The position numbers were made by a program, and so were the translations under genes. The notes under the pieces are model-generated. The model had not been told where the DNA came from. It saw only the letters and a list, made by a program, of their open reading frames with translations, and did no database searches. DNA of 64,000 bases from Echiichthys vipera (lineage: Eukaryota > Chordata > Actinopteri > Perciformes > Trachinidae): the NCBI GenBank assembly GCA_963691815.1, contig OY829662.1, forward strand, positions 13,791,241 through 13,855,240, read 5' to 3'. This document shows positions 52,794 to 64,000 of this stretch, piece by piece (positions within the stretch are counted from its first letter, which is position 1; each line of letters begins with the position of its first letter).

Positions 52794-54749
52794 CAGTGGC
52801 CTGGTTGTGGTCTTTCTCAGTTGCTTACAGTGCCCAGAAGATCTGACTCCTCATTAGCTGGTCAATGCTGAATAACACACCTTTCCTTCTGTTTGACTAT
52901 AATTTGGCTTTGTGTGAGGACTGTGCACTGCCGATGAGCTTAGCCTCATGGGCAGCTGACTGAAGGGACTTCTATCTTCTTCTGTCTACAGCTTCGTAAT
53001 GGTAGGATCTGGGCTCATTGGCTTTAAAGTGTTTGTAGACTTTTTATTGCTCATTTTTAGATCCTAATTAACAATGGCAATTGGTCCATTGATTGTGTTT
53101 TTTGTGTTTCTCTGGACTGAGTTTGCAAGGTTTCAGTTGGGTGTTTATCCAATTTTAACAGCTTTGTTTTGCCAGAGTGTCTGCAAAATGGTTCAGTTAT
53201 GGATTTGAATATGTGTAGCCAAGTTAGGGTTGGTATAGTGAAGTGTTGAGTTGTTGTGTTTTATGGAACAGAAAATCCTCCTTAATTTGTCTTTGAAAGC
53301 TACATAAGTCTATAGTAGCATAACACTGATGGCTGACTGTTGGCAAGTAATATTGAGCTCAGTGGTTGATTACTGTCAGCCATTTGGTGATTGATAATGG
53401 CATCCTTCATCAAGCCAACCCTACTCAACCACAATACATATACACTGATGCCTGTGTATACACTGTAAGGTTATCAAAAGTATAGAAGTATTGATTAGGC
53501 TTGGGCGAGATTGTCTTTCAACAAAATATTGTTTGGCCATGATAATGGTCCTCATCACTGTCTGTGTTAAATTCACATACCTATAATAACTGCAGGTCAG
53601 GTAAGCATCTACTATCTAAATTAAAAGTCTGTCTGGAGGGGAAATGTCTCCCTTTTTAAAATGCTGTGGTGATCAAGTCACGCTGGTAGTGGTTTATGTC
53701 ACTGATCTTTTTCCGACATTGTATTACTCCCACACAAAATCTGTCACTGTAAACAAACTACACATGTGCACAGGACCCATTTATCTCTTATGTCATACCA
53801 GCTTTGTGTCCAGCTATCGGTATCGCTATTCTCCACAGTTGCAGTAGCAGCATATGCTAGTGCACTGTTTTTAACTGCACAAAAAAACGAAAAAACACAA
53901 CATAACATTGGCCAGTGCATTGGCAATCTTATTTTCTGACAGGCGGATGGCAGTGAATTAGATGAATATTGGCCGATACCATTGTTCAGTAAATTGCTGC
54001 AGCCTGACTTCATAATACTTTTGATGATGAATTGCAGCAGAAGGAAACAGACATGTTTCAGCCTCAGGCTTTCCCAGTGTTTCTATTGTTTGACCTGAAC
54101 CTAGCATAAATAAGACATTGTTAGTATTGTTTGTCCAGAACAACACTGGCTACAGGCAAACCTAGGTATGCAGTACAGTACTGTACACAGAGGGAAACAA
54201 CAGTGCTAGTATAATGGCCTCTAGCCATCCATTCTCACCAGAGATTTACTGTACAGTTTTCTGATTCACATACAGACGAACAGAAGGTTTCTTCTTTCTG
54301 GTTACTTGCAATGAAACATTACATTTAGTTATTATTTAGTTTTGTTAATTTTGCTAAAATCTTTGCAACTATTTTTATTGCAGACATTGCATGGTTAAAA
54401 TGGTGTAGTATATGTCACATTAAAGGCAAGTAAATCTGTTCAGTTCAAGCCTTTCCAGTTCAGTGATATAATCGTCATGGCTAGTGAGCAGAGCAACTAT
54501 GAGCTGTGATTCTTAAAGAAAACATTTTGCCAGTTTAATTACAGAATAAAAGAAAGAGTAGGTTGTATTGCCAATGTTAAATGTGTTGGGCTTGAGAAAA
54601 ATGTATGAGTAGCAGAGTGTGTGTATGCATTTTCAAGTGAGCAACTGAAATTATTAGAAAGATATACTCTATTATTACTATTTTGTTGTGAATGAAACTA
54701 TGAAACAATGAAATCTATGAACCTAAAGTACTTTCTGTACATACTGTGA
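52794..54749. other. Intergenic, no gene recognised
   Basis: AT-rich unique-looking sequence with no domain-bearing frame. Confidence 0.5.

Positions 54750-54826
<77 letters not shown>
54750..54826 (+). repeat. (AAT)n microsatellite
   Basis: About 25 AAT units. Confidence 0.97.
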
Positions 54827-54827
<1 letters not shown>

Positions 54828-55429
54828 CATTATTGAAAGTGTGTTTACAGTTTTCTTGAGGTCAGATGCAGTGTGGTGGATACCAGGTGTTGGGCTAGTA
54901 ATGATTCCAGCAGGAATAATTTATGTACTTTCACTGCACTTGTTACTGACTATTACTGAGACAGAGAGGCACACAGTGCCACCTAGTGACGAAAATGGGA
55001 AAATCCTCTTTGCAATGTGAGTTCTCTGCATTTTTTTTTATGGATGAGTGCCGACAAGGTTGGGCTATGTTTTGGTTAGGAAATAGCTGTAATTAAATGT
55101 GCATTTTATTTTATTTTGGTTACAATTGTTATCAATTGTTGCAATTGCTATCTTTTTTTTTGCCAAAGTAAGCCCTTTTAAGCAGACATTGTGACTCATC
55201 TTACTGGCGCCAGAAAAGCAATTAATTGTCCCCCAGTGTGCCAGTATGTACAGTATGAGGACTCTGGAGCCAGTACACCTAGACTGATTATAGTCATTTG
55301 GTCATCAGTAATAACATGGCTTTTCTTACTGTGTCAAAGTTTGCCCTGTGAGAAAAGCTTTATACAGTATTTTAGTATTTTCTGTTAAATTATTGAGTCC
55401 TATTTATAATGGGTCAAACACGTTTTGGT
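54827..55429. other. Intergenic, CTCF-like motif at 54977
   Basis: TGCCACCTAGTGAC at about 54977-54990 resembles a CTCF core. No gene seen. Confidence 0.4.
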
Positions 55430-57310
55430 GTATGTCACAGGCTACTGAAAAAGTGGGTGGCTCAGCTAGCAGAGCCTCTCCAGACCATTTTCAACCTAAG
55501 ACTTCAGTCGGGGACAAAGTCTATGGAAAACATCACGTCTCATGCCGGTTCCCAATGCAGGACGGCCGACCGAGATCAACGACTACAGACTTTATGTTCT
55601 TCACTTTTCAAGTGTGCTTAACACCATCCAACACCTGCATTTAAAAGACAAGCTAAAGAAGATGGGGGTGAATCCCACATTCACTTCCTGCATACACAAC
55701 TACCTGACAGGATGACCACAGTTTGTTAAGCTGGGGGACTGTGTTGTGTGACTTTGGGGGACAGTGGTGTGCAATGTTGGGGCCCCACGGGGAACTGTTT
55801 TGGCCTTGTTCCTCCTCACCCTGTATACTGCAGACTATAAGTCTGATACATGCCACATTCATGGAATCAAGAATAAAGAAAGGTTGTTAACTTTGCCAGG
55901 TCCAAACTACCAGTACAGGCAGTTAACGCTTAAGGGTTGAACATTGAGGTGGTGCAGACACACGCACATCTAGGACTGAACCTTAACAACAAACTGGACT
56001 GGTCTGTTAATACTAGGGTGTTAAAGCTGAAGTGATGGAGACTATGTTGAGTTGCACAACAAACTTGGTGAAGCGTCTTAAAGACAGACACTCTGGCTTT
56101 ATTGGGAATCTCAAGAGACAGTAAAGTTCCCGTTTTGACAACATTAAAGTATTAAACAGTTATGTCTGGTAAGTTATCATTATGCTTGCGGCTAGCGTCC
56201 TATAATAAACAATGACGTTAACAGCGGATCCATCCGCCATCCATCCTGCCGGTCTAATGTTAAGAGACGTTAATTTAACAGGATGACACAATTATGTGTC
56301 TCTGAAAAGTCAACCAGCAATGACACAGAAATAGTGGCAGCTTGCTTTGCTAACTCCATTGGATGAGAAACAACATGGTGCCAAGTCACCAGGACTACAG
56401 AAGATAAACAGGACTGAAGCTAAAGACATTAGCATGGACCAGATCCTTGTTTACACTGTGGAGAAACCTGACTAAAAACAACTTATTCACTGACCGAATT
56501 CAAGATTTAACCTCCTTCATGGAATCAATTAGTGTACACAGAAATCCCTGAGCAATGCAACCCAATATAACAAGAGAATTTGAAAATATTTGTCATATAT
56601 ATTTTTTTCTTTGGACTCTGGAAAGAAGAACCCGGAGGAAAGCCACACAGACAAGGGCAGAACCTGCAAACTCATCACAGAACAACACCTGTGGTATCGA
56701 AAATGGTATGAAGTATCAAGTATTTTCATGGGTATTGGTAGCGACTTTTAAATTCTAGTATCGTGACCGACCCTAGTCAATACCGATGCTCTCTACAAAA
56801 AAGTTTAGCGAGCAAACTCTTTTTCCTCAGAAGACTCAAATCCTTCAATGTGTGCAATGAAATGCTGCATTTGCTTTACCATATTGTTGTTACAGTGTCA
56901 TCTTCTACACTGTTGTCTGCTGGGGCGACAACATCACCAATTAAAAACAGCATGAAGCTGGACAAGCTAGTGAAAAGAGCTTGTTCGGTGCTGGTATGAT
57001 GATATGAGGATCATGGTGCAGGTCATCCTCAACAACTCCAGGCACCCCCTCTATGAAACTCTGGAGGGTCAAAGGAGGACATGGAACAACAACCGGCTCC
57101 CCTCCCTGCTCTCTAGTAACAGAGGGGTAGAATATCCTTCTCCCCTGCAGCCATTAGATTTTATTTTAAATAGTGACCTGTATGGGGATGCTTATTTTAT
57201 TTTATTTATGGCTTTTATGTATTGTCTGGATTTTATGGGATGGCTGCTAAACGGTCTGCGTTGGCTACTGGATATCTGAATTTCCCTGAGGGGATCAATT
57301 AAAGTACTGG
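55430..57310 (+). pseudogene. Degenerate LINE reverse transcriptase copy
   Basis: Broken ORF2 of a fish non-LTR retrotransposon (CR1/L2/Rex1 group, clade not resolved). In order: QLAEPLQTIFNLRLQSG; the RT palm block with KDKLKKMGVNPTFTSCIHNY and GAPRGTVLALFLLTLYTADY; NNKLDWSVNTRVLKLK; then, after a ~750-bp interruption (about 56040-56790), KLFFLRRLKSFNVCNEMLHL and LDKLVKRACSVLV. Several stop codons and frameshifts are present. The last part has RHPLYETLEGQRRTW and ends in TTTCCCTGAGGGGATCAATT AAAGTA, the typical tail before the TATC array. It cannot be active. Confidence 0.8.
56670..56785 (+). mobile_element. Nested repeat fragment inside the LINE
   Basis: GGTATCGAAAATGGTATGAA and TTTCATGGGTATTGGTAGCG then TATCGTGACCGACCCTAGTC resemble a common fish repeat built on GGTATCG units. 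It is part of the ~750-bp block that splits the reverse transcriptase; the rest of that block is not identified. Confidence 0.45.
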
Positions 57311-57935
<625 letters not shown>

Positions 57936-58640
57936 TACACTCAGTAGGGAAAACACAGGTGGTTATAATAATATTATAATAACTGATTGCTGAATTCAGT
58001 TTAATGGTCCTGGTATTTTAATGAATTATCATCAACAGGTTTGTATGATGATTGATGGGGCACAGCAAGATGAGATCAACCTTTTCTCAAATTTTAAACA
58101 ATTCCATGCATATCATACTTTTAAAGATATAATATGCAGGACTATCATTACCAAAAACCTATATAAACTATACAAAAGTAATCACTCTAAATCATTACTC
58201 ATGACCCATTAGAAGTGTGTTTTGATGTCTATATCTGCAGAGACCCTGCCCTCTACCTAGATTTCTTTGCAAATTGGATATCCATCTTTTCCAACAACTC
58301 CCTGGTCATACTGTAGTTATCCAAAATGCCCCCATGCTGGTAATTTAAGGTGCTGTTTTGGCAGATGTAAGGCTCGAATGTCAGTTCCCTTTGAAATTTT
58401 CACAGTTCTTCTCTTTTTAATGCTTCAGGTGAGTGGCACGGTGACTCTCTCACACATGACTCGTGAGATTTGTTTCACAACAATGCAGGAATCTGGACAC
58501 CATAGACATTGTAGCTTCTACAACTCTTACAGTTGTGAAACGATGACATCATGTAACTGCAGTTATGGCGAAATCGGTTAATCCTGACATCTCTGCTTGA
58601 TGTACAGTTCTAGTCCCAAAGTCAAACATATTGTCAAGTT
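57936..58640. other. Intergenic, no gene recognised
   Basis: The frame at 58267-58581 includes many Cys and His residues but no domain I know. Confidence 0.45.
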
Positions 58641-58646
58641 TTTATT
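58641..58646 (-). terminator. fscn2: Possible fscn2 poly(A) signal
   Basis: TTTATT on the + strand is AATAAA on the minus strand. It is the first canonical signal I found downstream of the fscn2 stop and would give a 1.56-kb 3'UTR. A nearer non-canonical signal is possible. Confidence 0.25.
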
Positions 58647-59024
58647 GCCATCAGCATTTTCAAATATCATATCAGAAAACAAATATAGTAAAACAACAAA
58701 CATCAATATATATAACATATATTCTAAAATATGGCTGGAGGCTCTATAGAGCTGATACAGGATGCATAGGTGACCAAGCCTTTTCAACCTTGCTTTCTAA
58801 AGTGTCTTTCTATTAATTGCAAATTGCACACACCACAAAACCATTGACATTTTAGACATTACACTTGTACTACTGAGGATTGTATTTCTTCCTGGAAAAT
58901 AAACACAATAATCTGCAGGATAAATTGGAGATAGATTCAGGTTGTACTGTACACCAACATCCGTGTCAATAAAGTCTGAGCATCTTGTGCCCTTTGATGG
59001 GTGTCAGGAGGAGTAATATGTTTA

Positions 59025-59062
59025 CATACTTGGCAATAAAGTTGATTCTAATTCTGATTCAA
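59025..59062 (+). mobile_element. Short LINE tail
   Basis: ACTTGGCAATAAAGTTGATT followed by CTAATTCTGATTC is the terminal signature of fish LINEs with GATTC-type tails. Only the tail is identifiable. Confidence 0.5.
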
Positions 59063-60200
59063 TAAACCCTGTGAGATTAAAATACAAATCATCCTTAAAA
59101 GGGCTGTGTTGGCTAAGGCTCAACTAGCGGCTACTGTTCAGATTTGAGTGGGGGCTTTCTTGGCCTAGCTGTGCACAAAGACTGGGAGCAGAGGGAGGAC
59201 AGATATCCCAACTTTGTGAAAAGTGAAACAACATGTTTTCAATAAATCCAAAGCTGTCTGAAGAAGCAGTTTGCTTCCACATTGGACAACCACTAGGCAA
59301 AGATAATGCACAGAGTCACAAATGAAATTCCCAACATATTCTCACCTGACTGTGGGCAAACAGACAGAAAACAAACTAGCATTATTTTAGGATATGAATT
59401 CAAACATGTTTGCTTCAGCAAGATGTTTTATAGGATGTCACGTATGTAATAAATATATGTTATCTAAACCACCTCAATTTTATAATCTTCTCCCCCAACT
59501 GTGAACATTAAAACAGTGTATAAAGGGATGAAGAGAACAATATGGTTTAAGGCCCCTAGGCAGAACACTAGAGAAGCGTTCATACCTGGTACATTAAAAA
59601 TAATGAATCGTATCTAATGTTTAAAATATGCTCCCCCTTTGGTTTCTTGCTTGTCCCTGGATATATTTGTATTGATATCCTTATTTTCCTGAACATGTTT
59701 TGTGTCTATAATTTACTATGCCTGTTAAGTAAACGTCATAATTCACATTTGTTTCTGTTTTGATAAGACAAATAAATCATCAGCAGCCACAAACCAAGTT
59801 GTGCAGAAACACTCAGTGCCCTCAAAAGTATTTGGTTGTCACCGTACCTATATTGAACAAAGTGTGTTTGAAAGAATTGGGACAGCCACTGTCTTATTCT
59901 GTATTTGTGAAATCACGATTTCACACAGCATGTTGTTGTTTGATGTTGGCATGTCATTTGAAAGACAAAACATTTAACATTTACAATAAAACCCACACAT
60001 ATCTCCCAAACGTGTGCACTTATTCCCAATAAAAAAACAAACAAACCAACAAAAAAGAAAAAAAAAAGACATGGGATCGGGCACCTGGCAGCTAGTATAA
60101 AAACAGGCAGGGAACTGTTACCCAGTTAGTCTCCTTCATTTCAGCTGATAGAAGTTGGTCAGTCCTTCTTGCTCTCTCTGATTACCCTGATTGAAAGAGA

Positions 60201-61184
60201 TCAATACTCCCAAAGAGAAGATACATCAACAATTGTACCATCACCCATAAGTGTCCCTCCCTGGTCTCCACGAAGGTATTTGCCATCAGAGCCCTTGATG
60301 GCGACACGTCCATGTTCCAGGAATTCGAGGAAAAAGTTCTCTGGCTTTTCTCCATCTGAGCACACTAGGCCACTGCTAGAGACATACCAGAACTTTCCAT
60401 TCACACCTGCAGAAAGACATCAGTGGATTAAATGTTAGATATTTGTTTATTCTACCCACTTATTTAGTAGATCTATTCAAACCAGATACATATAAATTGT
60501 CATGCAGAAATGTAGTATGCCGTTGACACATGAAAACACTGACTTTTTACATTGTAGGCGCCATCATTGAAGATCAATGAGAAAATGTCATAGACTGATC
60601 GATTTGAGTTTAGAGTGTTGGAGTTCTTGTGGTGACACACAAAGCCATTCTCTCCACGAAGGATCAACATAGGGCGGTTGATTAGTTTCATCAGGAATAA
60701 TTCATCCTCACCTGCAATGAAGGAAGCTTTGGTTAATCTCTTCTGCATGGGTCAACAGAGTTGTATGTGGGTCAGCATTGAATATCAAGTGTCTTGCCTG
60801 AAAGCACGTACCCACTGTTTCACTGACTGCTGAGAGCTGTCCATTCTTCTTTGTACAAACATACTTTCCATTACTTGCTTTGAGTGCCACCCGCTGCCCT
60901 CGCCACTCAATGTCAAACATTGTGTTGACCTCTCTGGTAAAAAAAAAAAAAAAGCATGGAGAAGTTAGGGAGAGAAAAGTGAAAACATTGAGGAAAGCTT
61001 CTCTTCAAAGCTATAAGAGTAACTTACACTTCTGTGGCGGTGGACTGGATCTCCCCATGAGTCACTAGAGTCCAGTAGGATCCGCCATTGGTCCTGAACA
61101 TAGACTTTTTGCTCTCTTTATCAATCTCCATCTGGAAGGTCTCCATGTCTGTCTCCACATCCTGATTGGCTGAAATACTCACTC
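60201..61184 (-). CDS. fscn2: Fascin 2 (retinal fascin), last four coding exons; 5' part off window
   Basis: Actin-bundling protein of photoreceptors and hair-cell stereocilia. Exons (minus strand): 61184-61028 (157 nt), 60933-60812 (122), 60711-60544 (168) and 60406-60201 (206, with TGA). Phases chain as 1, 2, 1, 1 without a stop, and the lengths match the fascin gene pattern. The 217 codons cover roughly the last two beta-trefoil domains of a ~490-residue protein. Diagnostic stretches: SANQDVETDMETFQMEID; FDIEWRGQRVALKASNGKYV; KLINRPMLILRGENGFVCHH; NRSVYDIF; GLVCSDGEKPENFFLEF; ending SSLWEY. GFVCHH, NRSVYD and VCSDGE favour FSCN2 over FSCN1. The first exon, usually over 800 nt, is not present up to 64000, so the gene continues to the right. 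Which teleost paralogue (a or b) is unresolved. Confidence 0.95.
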
Positions 61185-64000
61185 CTGGTTATAAGAGAAG
61201 AATAGTCAGCCATAAGTATGCCTTTGTTCAATAGAACTTACGGATTGCATTATTGCATCCACTCGAATGCCATTTGCCCTCTCAGGTGTTGTAATAGAGA
61301 CATGCGTATAATGCAGTATTAATCCAACATTTAATTACATCTATGCATGCATTGTTGTTGTCCAGCATAATACGCATAATAAGTATAATAAGCATAATAA
61401 GTACTCTTTCAAGGGAACCGTCTCCTCATACAGGATCGGTAACAGACATAATAGGTGATAACCAATGTTGGATTGGGTATTTAGGACTTCCCAACCTGAG
61501 ATAAAACAGGATGAAGAAAGGATTACTTAAGTGAGTTAGAATATTTCTTAATACCAAATTGGGGGGGGGTCTTCGTATCTTAACTTAAAAGTTAACATAG
61601 GACATTTCTGTAATGCAGCCCCTGCATCCTTGGTGGAAAAGTGAAAGTTAGGACAGCTTAAAATATATAAGGATCCTTGTTTAGTACACTTCTATGTTAA
61701 GTTAGGATAAGGACATTGACATAGGAACTGTTCATCTGTAATGGCTTTTTGTTTTCCCTAAATCAGGTCCTAACCTTAAGTACCATGGTTACCAAAGTGT
61801 TGAGATAGTTAAAAAGTGTCCATAATATGTAATATGGCTCCAGGTGTTATTAAGTCATACAACCTTTTTTTTTGGCAGACTTACAAAATGCATATGCTAT
61901 GAATATCATATTGTCAATTTAATTGCACCAAAGACATCTCATACATTTTGGTTGCTTGATTATGTGTAATACTAATAATGGGGTCTATAATAATAGAGTG
62001 TCCAAGTTGTAACCCACCCTAGATGTCACCATCTGCACTCAAATGTATGGTGCTTTGGCAAGTCATGTTCTTGAATGTAAGGTCGTGTCCAAGTGCAATA
62101 GCAAATGCAAACATATTTGATGATGCCTTAACCCACTTTTCCGTTACCTTTGTAGATGTATGGCATTTAAGCATGGCAGTCTGTGAAAAGTGGCCAGGTT
62201 TGAAATACATTCTGAGATTGCAATATTGTATAATATTAATTCATCAATTTAAAAATATATATATGGTTTTCTGAAATCCATCTCTCAAGTATAAAATATT
62301 CAACACGGTTAGACTTGATAGGTGATGATAAAAAGAATATTTTTGGCTCCATCATAGAAAATCATAAACTTTGGTCAGGTTGGATTGGCAAAGTGGATTA
62401 TTATTCTAGGATGAGGCATTGGGATGGTTTAACCTTTTTTCCCCCACTATGAACACATTAGATGATGACCGCATGCCTGCTTTGTTAACCTTTGGCCCTG
62501 AATTTCATGTGATCAACTCATGATCTTTCTTGCATACAAAAGTAAGTGTGTAAGTAAAGCTAAACCCAACCCAGAATAGCATCCAAATGTTGCTTAAAAT
62601 TGTGTCCATCACTCAAGTTAGTCAGTCTGTAGTGCCTCACATGCAGCCAATATGGTGTTATTCACTTAATCCACATGTATTAACTCTGTCTGGTGGGGTG
62701 TGTTAGGTGGTGGAGAATACACAGACGCATATAACTGAACTGTGTCTGCTGCAGTCTAAATTAGATGCCACAGAAATGTCCTTCAACCTTTCTCTTAAGC
62801 CTGTTACAACCCTAATCCCTAACAGTCACCCCTCCACCCTTCCTGTTCATTCGCTTGCTGTAATTCCCTGAGTGGTGAAATGCAAATCTGCACTGCAGGG
62901 CCCTTTAAGCAGCTTTCAGGGCCTTGTTCCTTTAAAAAAAAAAATGCAGAACTGCCACAAGACACTGACGTTAAAATTGTAATTACTTGCTCCATATTAG
63001 GAGAATAGAGAGCCATGTTGTTGAAAAACTGCCCTGATGGTGACCTTTTTTTATTTCAGAATTTGATTCACTTATAAACATAAACATGATGACTAAAGCC
63101 TAAGGTTAGTTTGAGAACCTTGTTCCCGGGATATGTTGTAATATTGCATGTACACTGTACAGCTAGGCTGTTTGTTGTTTTAATTGGATTTTAAAGCATT
63201 AGAAAACTGCAACAAAACACAATTTGCTCCCCTGTCCTCCTCCATTGTTTGCTTGACTAATTATACAGGACAGAACAGATTACATCATGCAGGCTGACAA
63301 GAGCTCTTGTACCTCATCTGTCTCATAAGGCCTGGCTGTAGCTTTGTTTTGCTGTCACCTCGTTGCCACAGTGGCCTAACATAGATCCACATCATTTGGA
63401 GAACTTCACTCGATAGATGATGGTAAAGAGAGAGTAGTTGCAAGGCTTAAAATCCATTGATTGTGATTGAAGCCTGTGGGGCACAGATCTGCCCTGAAGT
63501 CATTTGCACACTGCCTAATCTTCAATGGACACACAGTGGAAATGACAAAGCCCATTACCACAATTACCTCCACAATATGGCTGTCAACCATTCTGGATCC
63601 AGCATGTAGAAACTAAAACAAGGCTTTTTCTCATTAGTCAGTAAATGTTGTTGATTTGCTATTTTTTTAATTTTTTTAATTGCTGTTATCCAACTATAAC
63701 GATTCAATTAAACAAGTCCAGGCCATCTCAAGTCATCAAGAATCCCTCATTACTAAACAGTGGGATTTTTGAATACACTGCCAACAACACCCAGCAGTAG
63801 TACTGCTCCACTTAGGAATGTACTTTTTTTTTATTTGTCAAAAAGCACACTGTGTACTCTCCTGTTCTTATGTTTAGCTATTCTACATAAGCTAAGGCTA
63901 CTCTTAGCTAACCATAATATTTTAACCTGCCAAATGTAACAATTGGTGTCATCAGTTTTCTAGTAGCTTTGCAAAACGTTTGTAGAGATTCAATTGAGAA
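61185..64000 (-). other. fscn2: fscn2 intron 1 (partial), no other gene
   Basis: The acceptor TAACCAG lies next to 61184. Everything to the window end is AT-rich non-coding sequence without the large fascin exon 1 on the minus strand, so it is read as intron 1. A run of nine G at about 61561-61569 is present. Frames at 62023-62274 and 62819-63016 show no domain. Confidence 0.6.

Overview
This window is vertebrate, almost certainly teleost fish, nuclear DNA. It is AT-rich and intron-rich, carries many long CA/TG arrays, and holds repeat families typical of fish: a tRNA-derived SINE, fish-type LINE tails, Tc1-like elements and hAT-like MITEs. There is no bacterial gene organisation, plasmid, phage or CRISPR.

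Three protein-coding genes are supported. (1) socs3, + strand: a non-coding first exon near 1260-1467, an intron to 2073, and an intron-free 205-codon CDS at 2193-2810, followed by a long AU-rich 3'UTR with a poly(A) signal at 3978. (2) tmem235, - strand: four coding exons between 48439 and 41022, whose splice phases all agree and give a 210-residue claudin-like four-helix membrane protein. (3) fscn2 (retinal-type fascin), - strand: the last four coding exons at 61184-60201. Their lengths (157, 122, 168 and 206 nt) fit together in phase; the large first exon lies beyond the right edge.

In mammals SOCS3 and TMEM235 are neighbours on human 17q25 and FSCN2 lies on the same arm, so this looks like a conserved syntenic block. 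The three genes do not act in one pathway: a cytokine-signalling inhibitor, a membrane protein of poorly known role, and a photoreceptor/hair-cell actin-bundling protein.

The long gap from about 4 to 41 kb has no convincing coding gene. It holds decayed transposons, microsatellites, a 530-bp sequence present twice about 6 kb apart, and one promoter-like patch with a splice donor near 34.75-34.97 kb that may start an unidentified + strand transcript. The tmem235-fscn2 gap (48.5-60 kb) holds an L2-like LINE tail, a deleted Tc1-like element, a MITE, a broken LINE reverse-transcriptase copy and a ~625-bp TATC array.

I found no previously undescribed biological system. The best observations are the nested LINE-in-transposon structure at 23.6-25.4 kb, the duplicated 530-bp block, the loss of both claudin-signature cysteines in tmem235, and the orphan promoter/first-exon candidate.
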